From Pedobacter kyungheensis (GTDB lineage: Bacteria; Bacteroidota; Bacteroidia; Sphingobacteriales; Sphingobacteriaceae): a stretch of DNA of 64,000 nucleotides. The notes beneath the pieces are model-generated. The model did no database searches. It was not told the origin of the DNA and saw only the letters and a list, made by a program, of their open reading frames with translations. Made by a program: the position numbers and the translations under genes. Shown here in pieces: positions 58,127 to 64,000 of this stretch; position 1 is the stretch's first letter; each line of letters opens with the position of its first letter. The stretch covers positions 45,019-109,018 of the forward strand of contig NZ_JSYN01000012.1 of assembly GCF_000812965.1 (NCBI RefSeq), given 5' to 3'.

Positions 58127-59905
58127 ATGAAGAGAATACTTCTGTTAACAGCTTGCATTGCTTCCTTATCGGCCTGCAAACAGGGAACCAAATCTGATTC
58201 GGACTCAGAAAACAAAGCTTTTGCCAGCATGTGCGAGCAATACTACCAGGACGGCTTGAAGCTTAACCCAATTAGCGCTACTTATATTGGAGACGAACGC
58301 TACGATGATCTCCTGCCAAATGATGGCTCACAAGCTTACCTTAAGGAATATAAAGCATTTAACCAACGCTACCTCGACAGTTTAGGTAGGTACAACAGGG
58401 AAAGCCTGGATGACAATGATAAACTCTCTTTCGACTACCTTAAAGATCAGCTAAGCATCAATTTAGAGGGTCTAAAATATCATTCAGAATACCTGCCCTT
58501 TAACCAGATGTTTGCTTTGCCATTAACCATTGGCCAGTTAGGATCAGGCACGGGAGCGCAGCCTTTTAAAACGGTAAAAAATTACGAAAACTGGCTAAAG
58601 CGTGCTGCTGCCTTTTCTGTTTGGGCCGATACAGCCATTGCCAACTTTAGAAAAGGTGAAGCCGTAGGTATTGTTTTGCCAAAGGCTTTGGTAGTTAAAA
58701 TGATCCCGCAAATGCAGAGTATGGTAGTAAGCAGTCCTGAAAAAAGTTTGTTTTATGGACCGATCGATTCATTACCGGCAAGTTTTTCTGCTGCTGATAA
58801 ACAAAAATTAACTGAAGCATACCGCAATGCCATCACTACCGTTATTGTACCAACCTATAAAAAACTGGGTGATTTTCTTCAAAACGAATATCTACCAAAA
58901 GCGAGAACTACCTCTGGCTGGTCTGCTATGCCTGGCGGCCTGGAGTGGTATACTTACCTGGTAAAACAACAAACCACTACCAATAAAACACCGGAAGAGA
59001 TTTATCAGACTGGCTTAAAAGAAGTAGCCCGGATAAAAGGACAAATGGATAGCATCAAAAACCTGGTTGGTTTTAAAGGCGATTTGAAGGCTTTTTTCGA
59101 ATACATGAAAACCGACAAAAAATTCATGCCTTATAAAACGCCAAAAGAAGTTTTAGCTGCTTTCGAAGACATCCACCAGCGGATGAAACCCAATTTGAAA
59201 AAAATGTTTGATGTGGAGCCCAAAACACCTTTCGAAATCCGCCAGACAGAAGCTTTCAGGGCTGCATCTGCGAGCGCAGAATACAATCAGGGCTCTGCCG
59301 ATGGTAAACGTCCGGGAATCTTTTATGTGCCTATTCTGGATGCCAAAACATTCAATACTACCTCCGGAATGGAATCTCTTTTCCTACACGAGGCTATCCC
59401 TGGTCACCATTACCAGATTTCACTAACACAGGAAAACAAATCGTTACCTAATTTCCGCCGTTTTGGTGGCCATAATGCCTATGTTGAAGGCTGGGCACTT
59501 TATTGCGAATCGCTAGGGAAAGAACTGGGGCTATACCAGGATCCATACCAGCACATGGGTGCATTAGGCGATGAAATGCATCGTGCCATTCGCCTGGTAG
59601 TTGATGTGGCCATTCATACCAAAAACATGACCCGCGAACAGGCCATTAAATACATGACCGATAACGAAGCCATCAGTAACGAAGGCGCAACAGCCGAAAT
59701 TGAGCGTTATATGGGTATTCCGGCACAAGCGCTTGGTTATAAAACCGGAGCCATGAAAATAAGGGAACTAAGAAGCAAATATGAAAAGGAACTCGGACCA
59801 AAATTCAAATTATCGGCCTTTCATACTGCCGTTTTAAAAGATGGTTCTTTCCCGCTATCGGTTTTCGAAGCTAAAATGGATGTCTGGGCAGCCAGCCAGA
59901 AGTAA
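58127..59905 (+). CDS. DUF885 family zinc-peptidase-like lipoprotein
   Basis: A 592-residue lipoprotein (MKRILLLTACIASLSAC, Cys17) of the DUF885 family. It contains a HExxxGHH-like zinc site LFLHEAIPGHHYQISLTQ (about residue 421-428) and the WALYCESLGKELG segment supplying a further Glu. This resembles M32/DUF885 carboxypeptidase-type metalloenzymes. It probably acts on peptides in the envelope. A promoter lies just upstream after the pdhC terminator. An 8-bp hairpin TTCCCGCC / GGCGGGAA (59913-59950) follows its stop. Confidence 0.88.
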   Translation: MKRILLLTACIASLSACKQGTKSDSDSENKAFASMCEQYYQDGLKLNPISATYIGDERYDDLLPNDGSQAYLKEYKAFNQRYLDSLGRYNRESLDDNDKLSFDYLKDQLSINLEGLKYHSEYLPFNQMFALPLTIGQLGSGTGAQPFKTVKNYENWLKRAAAFSVWADTAIANFRKGEAVGIVLPKALVVKMIPQMQSMVVSSPEKSLFYGPIDSLPASFSAADKQKLTEAYRNAITTVIVPTYKKLGDFLQNEYLPKARTTSGWSAMPGGLEWYTYLVKQQTTTNKTPEEIYQTGLKEVARIKGQMDSIKNLVGFKGDLKAFFEYMKTDKKFMPYKTPKEVLAAFEDIHQRMKPNLKKMFDVEPKTPFEIRQTEAFRAASASAEYNQGSADGKRPGIFYVPILDAKTFNTTSGMESLFLHEAIPGHHYQISLTQENKSLPNFRRFGGHNAYVEGWALYCESLGKELGLYQDPYQHMGALGDEMHRAIRLVVDVAIHTKNMTREQAIKYMTDNEAISNEGATAEIERYMGIPAQALGYKTGAMKIRELRSKYEKELGPKFKLSAFHTAVLKDGSFPLSVFEAKMDVWAASQK

Positions 59906-59967
59906 TTAATTTTTCCCGCCGATAATTAAGCATTTTTTTATTGGCGGGAACATTATCTTAATATTTA

Positions 59968-59995
59968 TCCCGCAGATAACGCAAAGGCCGCAGAT
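59968..59995 (+). repeat. left CCCGCAGAT repeat beside GxxExxY copy 2
   Basis: TCCCGCAGAT (59968-59977), ten bases, then CCGCAGAT (59988-59995). The inverse arrangement (ATCTGCG...ATCTGCGGGA) occurs at 60703-60732, so the pair brackets the GxxExxY gene. Confidence 0.7.
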
Positions 59996-60038
59996 AAATA
60001 TATCTCCATTTTTTCTAAATTACTCATTCTACATCGTC

Positions 60039-60416
60039 TCAAAGGCTGTTTACCTTCCTCCAGATGGATTGTGAGATATTGGAAGAATTAAAATTTACGA
60101 GTAATCCTAATTTTAATCCAGAAAGTTTCAGATAGGTTAGCACTTGTTTATGGTGAAGCGGAGTAACTGTCTCAACCGACTTTAATTCAATAATTACCAG
60201 ATCATTGATTAATAAATCTATCCGGTAGGCAGAATCAAGCACAATATCATTAAAAATAATTGGTAGCGGAACCTGCCGCTGCACATCCAGGCCTTTTTCT
60301 TTTAAAACATAAGTGAGCACAGTTTCATACGTAGATTCTAACAGCCCCGGCCCTAATGCATTGTAAACTGTAAATATTGCTCCCCTTACTTCATAAGAGA
60401 TATCATTCTCATCCAT
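60039..60416 (-). CDS. GxxExxY family protein (copy 2)
   Basis: A 125-residue protein with G24-LLE27-STY30 and the same putative nuclease core as copy 1: Asp67 in RIDLLINDLVIIELKSVE, Glu77, Lys79 and Gln91 in KQVLTYLKLSG. Identity with copy 1 is only partial, so it is not a recent duplicate. It lies between the DUF885 and cupin genes, bracketed by CCCGCAGAT repeats. Function unestablished; the core suggests a DNA-acting role. Confidence 0.9.
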   Translation of the reverse strand: MDENDISYEVRGAIFTVYNALGPGLLESTYETVLTYVLKEKGLDVQRQVPLPIIFNDIVLDSAYRIDLLINDLVIIELKSVETVTPLHHKQVLTYLKLSGLKLGLLVNFNSSNISQSIWRKVNSL

Positions 60417-60812
60417 ATTACAAAACCATTTAAATACTTTTTAATCTGGATGATAAATCAATATAGTGTTTAATTCTTAAAAATTATAATATGTTTTTAA
60501 GAAAAGGTGGACTTTGCACTCAACAGATTCATTAGCAAGCAAGAAACTACAGTCTTCGCTTATTATCTTCAATCAATGGGAGAAAAAATACCATACATAT
60601 CCCGCAGATATCCCGAGTACGCAGAAAACTAAAAACAGCATTTTCCAACTTATATCGGCGAAAAAAATATACCTTAATATTGCCTACATGTAAAAAACAA
60701 AAATCTGCGATTATCTCCTTAAATCTGCGGGAGAAAAAATTATACAATAAACACAAACAAAATTCTAAACCCTTTTGCCCTTGTATTGTTAATTAAATAA
60801 AACTCCTCAACC
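60417..60812. other. 396-base repeat-rich gap upstream of GxxExxY copy 2
   Basis: No gene. Contains TCCCGCAGAT at 60600-60609 with CGCAGA at 60620-60625, the inverse ATCTGCG / ATCTGCGGGA at 60703-60732, and a decayed relative TATTATCTTCAATCAATGGG at 60561-60580, whose GGGAGAAAAAAT tail is repeated after the 60732 copy. Together 60600-60732 could fold as one large hairpin. The remainder is AT-rich leader for the cupin gene. Confidence 0.65.
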
Positions 60813-61364
60813 ATGGACAAAGAAAAACTAATACAGGAAGCCTATTTAGTGGCACATAAAATTGAAGAAAACGGGAACTTCCCGAATAATCCGGTTTTAC
60901 CACTGATGGTTTACAAAGGTGCACTCAGACTTCATCCTGATGATGGTGATGAGGTCATTAAAAAGGTTTTTGCACAAAACGGCTATACAAATGCCTGGGT
61001 TGATGGCATTTTCGATTATCATCACTACCACAGCAATACGCACGAAGTAATGGGCGTATTTTGTGGCAAGGCAGATGTGCAGTTTGGTGGCGATCATGGT
61101 GTTTGCATAGAGCTTGATAAAGGTGACGTAATTATCATCCCAGCAGGTGTAGCACACAAAAAACTTAACTCATCTGATGACTTTACTGTTGTAGGTGCTT
61201 ATCCAAATGGTGCTGATTATAACATGAAATATGGCAGGGCAGGTGAGCGGCCTGAAGCAGATGAAGAGATTGCAAAAGTGAAAAATCCAGATAGCGATCC
61301 GGTTTATGGCAGCAAAGGACATTTATTTGAATGCTGGTACAATCAAAATTGCGAAAATGTGTAA
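60813..61364 (+). CDS. YjlB-type cupin protein
   Basis: A 183-residue single-domain cupin similar to B. subtilis YjlB. DYHHYHSNTHEVMGVFCGKADVQFGGD carries the metal-ligand histidines and Glu of cupin motif 1. DKGDVIIIPAGVAHKKLN supplies the His of motif 2. The substrate is unknown. It is transcribed away from the GxxExxY gene and from a repeat-rich upstream region. Confidence 0.87.
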   Translation: MDKEKLIQEAYLVAHKIEENGNFPNNPVLPLMVYKGALRLHPDDGDEVIKKVFAQNGYTNAWVDGIFDYHHYHSNTHEVMGVFCGKADVQFGGDHGVCIELDKGDVIIIPAGVAHKKLNSSDDFTVVGAYPNGADYNMKYGRAGERPEADEEIAKVKNPDSDPVYGSKGHLFECWYNQNCENV

Positions 61365-61432
61365 AACTCTTTCGTTGTAACCGTCTAAAATTCTTTAATT
61401 TTCGGGTTTTAAATATAGTTTACCCGATATAA

Positions 61433-62665
61433 ATGAATTTTCGATATATATGTTCAGCATTAGCCCTCTCTGCAACTTTACTAACCGCTTGTTCAAGCAA
61501 AAAATCTGAAGAGAAAAAGGCGGCTGAAAAAAAAATACGCACCAAAGAAGACGATAAAGCCGATAGCCTGTTATTGGTTTACAACCCACAAAAAGGGGAT
61601 AAATGGATTGCCGATTTTGTAGATAACCTGCACAAAAAGTTTAATTTTAACGGCAATATGCTGGTGGCCAAAGACGGAAAAATTCTTTACGAAAAAGCCG
61701 TTGGCTGGGCCGATTATCTACACCGCGATAGTTTAACGATCAACTCTGAATTTGAGCTGGCCTCTATTACCAAAACGTTTACCGGTACAGCCATTATGCA
61801 ATTGGTAGAGGCGGGTAAACTTTCCTTAAATGATGATGTAAAAAAATTCTACCCCAATTTCCCTTACGATGGCATTACGGTAAAGCTCCTGCTTTCGCAC
61901 CGCAGTGGTATGATGAACTACGTTTATTTCATCGATGATATCTGGCGGAAGGAAAAACGCAACATGAAAAAGGGCGTAACTAATCAGGAGGTAATGAATG
62001 TAATTGCCGAAAGAAAGCCTAATCCATATACCAAGCCCGATAACCGCTTTCATTATAACAACTCTAACTTTATGGTGTTGGGTGCCATTATCGAAAAAGT
62101 TACCGGTCAGCGTTACTCTCAATACATGATGGAGCATGTTTTTAAACCTGCAGGTTTAAAGCATACGCATGTGTACAGCACTACTGAATACGAAAAAATA
62201 CCGGTTGATGTGGTTGGTCATGACCGCAATAGCTTTAGGTACTCAGTTGCACAGAACTTTCTCGATGGGCCGGTTGGCGATAAGGGAATTTACAGCACAG
62301 TTCACGATTTGGTGTTGTTTGATAAATACCTTAAAAACGGCAGGTTGTTAACCCAAAAAAGTCTGGATTCAGCGTATGTAGGGCGTAATAAACCTATTAA
62401 TGGTCATTTTAACTATGGCTACGGATGGCGGATGTTTGACGGAGAAAACATGGATAAAGTGGTTTACCATACCGGATGGTGGCACGGTTTCCGACATATT
62501 TACGTTAGAGATTTAAGTAAAAATATCGTAGTTATATTCTTAGGCAACTTAACCAATGGCAGTTTAATGCATTTGGACGATCTTTACAAACATTTGAATA
62601 TGCCAATAATCCGTAAAGGGGCCTACCATGGCAACGGAAGTCTGCCGGGAAGTGACGAAGATTAG
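61433..62665 (+). CDS. serine hydrolase (beta-lactamase/PBP-like), lipoprotein
   Basis: A 410-residue lipoprotein (MNFRYICSALALSATLLTAC, Cys20) followed by a Lys/Glu-rich linker and a class C beta-lactamase-type domain. ASITKTF gives Ser111-x-x-Lys114, HYNNSNF gives the Tyr208-x-Asn210 element, and VVYHTGWWHG supplies the third motif. Members hydrolyse peptides or esters at the cell surface and rarely beta-lactams. It ends in an acidic tail after the domain. Confidence 0.88.
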   Translation: MNFRYICSALALSATLLTACSSKKSEEKKAAEKKIRTKEDDKADSLLLVYNPQKGDKWIADFVDNLHKKFNFNGNMLVAKDGKILYEKAVGWADYLHRDSLTINSEFELASITKTFTGTAIMQLVEAGKLSLNDDVKKFYPNFPYDGITVKLLLSHRSGMMNYVYFIDDIWRKEKRNMKKGVTNQEVMNVIAERKPNPYTKPDNRFHYNNSNFMVLGAIIEKVTGQRYSQYMMEHVFKPAGLKHTHVYSTTEYEKIPVDVVGHDRNSFRYSVAQNFLDGPVGDKGIYSTVHDLVLFDKYLKNGRLLTQKSLDSAYVGRNKPINGHFNYGYGWRMFDGENMDKVVYHTGWWHGFRHIYVRDLSKNIVVIFLGNLTNGSLMHLDDLYKHLNMPIIRKGAYHGNGSLPGSDED

Positions 62666-62756
62666 TAACTGGCAGTAAGCCTTTTACGTCAAGCAAAAAA
62701 GTATTAACATTAAAACAATTTGGGAATAATTTCCTTTATTATAAAAATACAAAGCT

Positions 62757-63062
62757 ATGTTCGATAAATTATTCGCGGCACAACAAAAAGCCGAAGAAAT
62801 TAAAAAGCGTTTAGATACCGTATCGGTATATGGTGAAGTTGAAAACGGTGCCATTAAAATTACTGCAACAGCCAACAAAACGGTTACCGGTGTTAGCATC
62901 GATGAAACATTTTTGAAAAATGCTGACAAGGAAGAGTTAGAGGAACTGTTATTAACAGCCATTAACAAAGCCATGGCCAGTGCCGAACAAGTGAGTGCAG
63001 CCGAAATGCAGGCCTCAGCACAAGATATGCTTGGTGGCCTGGGTGGCATGTTCGGTCAATAA
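62757..63062 (+). CDS. YbaB/EbfC nucleoid-associated protein
   Basis: A 101-residue DNA-binding protein of the YbaB/EbfC family, a dimer that binds DNA with a tweezer fold. The N-terminal helix (FDKLFAAQQKAEEIKKRLDT), the three-strand centre (GEVENGAIKITATANKTVTGVSID) and the C-terminal helix with Met/Gly-rich tail (MLGGLGGMFGQ) are all present. There is no recR or dnaX beside it, unlike in many bacteria. Confidence 0.92.
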   Translation: MFDKLFAAQQKAEEIKKRLDTVSVYGEVENGAIKITATANKTVTGVSIDETFLKNADKEELEELLLTAINKAMASAEQVSAAEMQASAQDMLGGLGGMFGQ

Positions 63063-63142
63063 ACACACCAATTCTTAATTGATAATTTGATGGTGTTAAC
63101 TGGCATGAGCACAGTTGGCACTTTAATGTTGAAACAATAACT

Positions 63143-63820
63143 ATGAAATATACTTATTATGGCCAATCCTGTTTTTTGCTCGAAACAGCCAGCAAAAAAC
63201 TTTTATTCGATCCTTTCATTTCGCCCAATCCACTGGCCAAAAACATCGATATCAAGGCTATTGAAGCCGATTATATTTTGGTGAGTCATGGTCATGGCGA
63301 TCACGTAGCCGATTTAGTAGCTTTAGCTAAACAAACCCAGGCCACAGTAATTGCGATGCCCGAAGTAACCGGTTGGGCTGCCAAACAAGGTGTAGAAAAA
63401 GTACATGGCATGAACTTCGGCAAGTTTACCTTTGATTGGGGAGCTGTGCGTATGGTACCTGCCACACATTCGTCGGGCTTGCCCGATGGAAGCTATGGGG
63501 GCAACCCCGCTGGCTTTGTGCTGGAAGTAGATGGTAAACAAATCTACTTCGCCGGCGATACCGGCCTGACTATTGAAATGAAGGTTTTAGCAGACATTTA
63601 CAATTTAGACTATGCTATTTTACCCATTGGCGGTAACTACACCATGGATGTAGATGACGCTTTGGTAGCTACCAAATATTTTTATTGCGATAAAGTGATC
63701 GGTGTGCATTACAATACCTTTCCGGTGATTGAAATTGACACCGCTGTTGCTTTAGATAAATTTAAGCGTGAAAACAAAACCTTATTGTTACCAGAGATTG
63801 GAGAAACGATCAGTTTATAG
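63143..63820 (+). CDS. UPF0173 metal-dependent hydrolase (MBL fold)
   Basis: A 225-residue metallo-beta-lactamase-fold protein of the UPF0173 type. KYTYYGQSCFLLETASKKLLFDPFISPN opens the fold, VSHGHGDHVADL gives the HxHxDH metal site, and FAGDTGLTIEMKVLADIYNLDYAILPIGGNYTMDVDDAL carries further ligands. It is cytoplasmic and widely conserved; the natural substrate is not known. Confidence 0.92.
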   Translation: MKYTYYGQSCFLLETASKKLLFDPFISPNPLAKNIDIKAIEADYILVSHGHGDHVADLVALAKQTQATVIAMPEVTGWAAKQGVEKVHGMNFGKFTFDWGAVRMVPATHSSGLPDGSYGGNPAGFVLEVDGKQIYFAGDTGLTIEMKVLADIYNLDYAILPIGGNYTMDVDDALVATKYFYCDKVIGVHYNTFPVIEIDTAVALDKFKRENKTLLLPEIGETISL

Positions 63821-63833
63821 TTTTCAAACAGAT

Positions 63834-63935
63834 CGTCATTGCGAGAAGGCTTTTTCAGCCGACGAACCAATCTTACAACGATGACTGTTAACGTACGCTA
63901 AAGAGATTGCTTCGTCGTTCCTCCTCGCAATGACG
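63834..63935. repeat. REP-like palindromic element (CGTCATTGCGAG type)
   Basis: Outer arms CGTCATTGCGAG (63834-63845) and CTCGCAATGACG (63924-63935) are perfect reverse complements. The interior carries GACGAACCAATCT and AGATTGCTTCGTC as a second, imperfect pair. This is the well-known dispersed CGTCATTGCGAG...GACGAAGCAATC class of bacterial intergenic repeat. Confidence 0.85.
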
Positions 63936-63956
63936 AACTTACGGTACAAAACAAAA

Positions 63957-63988
63957 AAGGGCCTCCGATTTTTCACCGGAGACCCTTT
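63957..63988 (-). terminator. terminator for a gene entering from the right edge
   Basis: Stem AAGGG-C-CTCCG / CGGAG-A-CCCTT with one mismatch. The A-run on the left becomes a U-run on minus, so it likely ends a minus-strand gene lying beyond 64000. Termination of the plus strand is weaker. Confidence 0.65.
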
Positions 63989-64000
63989 CAAATTATAAAA

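Overview
The window looks like chromosome from a Sphingobacteriaceae bacterium, most likely Pedobacter or a close relative (phylum Bacteroidota). Several things point there: AT-rich sequence with moderate GC in genes, Bacteroidota-only families (DUF3108, DUF3109, DUF2480, DUF4834, DUF6427-like, DUF6702, DUF4476, DUF3472, Bacteroidota LptC), many lipoproteins, promoters of the TTG/TAnnTTTG type, and few Shine-Dalgarno sites. I saw no rRNA, tRNA, CRISPR array, transposase or prophage.

Layout. 1-2390 (minus) is a tightly overlapping dTDP-L-rhamnose operon (rfbB, rfbC, and rfbD cut by the window edge). 2533-9492 (minus) carries DUF3109/DUF3108/DUF2480 genes and an envelope block: PpiD-type foldase, LptC, an outer-membrane protein and coaX. 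9645-15491 (minus) holds a DUF6427-like membrane protein, a glycosyltransferase with an LpxH-like phosphoesterase preceded by a 31-codon membrane ORF, and a YfhO-type membrane giant. 15609-19686 (plus) has an alginate-lyase-fold protein, then a GbsR/MarR regulator and a DCC / TIGR01777 / SRPBCC operon. A matching inverted-repeat operator lies in front of both the regulator and that operon. 19719-27590 (minus) includes DUF4834, YwbE, DUF3472, ORF6N, uvrB, an M1 peptidase and a HupE-like protein.

27832-34270 (plus) carries a methyltransferase, DUF6702, a degenerate polysaccharide-deacetylase relative, upp, a short LMW-PTP, a YjjG-type nucleotidase, DUF4476, DinB, and a lipoprotein with three copies of a His/His/Cys motif. 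34335-38645 (plus) is a small surface-glycan locus (Wzx-like flippase, two methyltransferases, a glycosyltransferase), interrupted by a GxxExxY gene that sits between perfect inverted repeats. 39398-44080 is a complete cyanophycin module: synthetase on minus, cyanophycinase and isoaspartyl peptidase divergent on plus.

44110-59905 is rich in envelope and secreted hydrolases (Prc, M13, a HExxH/discoidin lipoprotein, NlpC/P60, DUF885), with an SPFH protein, CapA, three tiny membrane proteins and pdhA-pdhC. 60039-63820 holds a second GxxExxY gene flanked by CCCGCAGAT-type repeats, a cupin, a serine hydrolase, YbaB and a UPF0173 metal-dependent hydrolase. Two REP-like palindromes lie at 39287-39380 and 63834-63935.

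The strongest leads for something undescribed are the triple HxxxxHxC lipoprotein, the two repeat-bounded GxxExxY cassettes, the GbsR operator pair, the small membrane ORFs, and the hairpin-plus-U-run in the prc leader. Family names come from recognising the proteins by eye; no database search was run.
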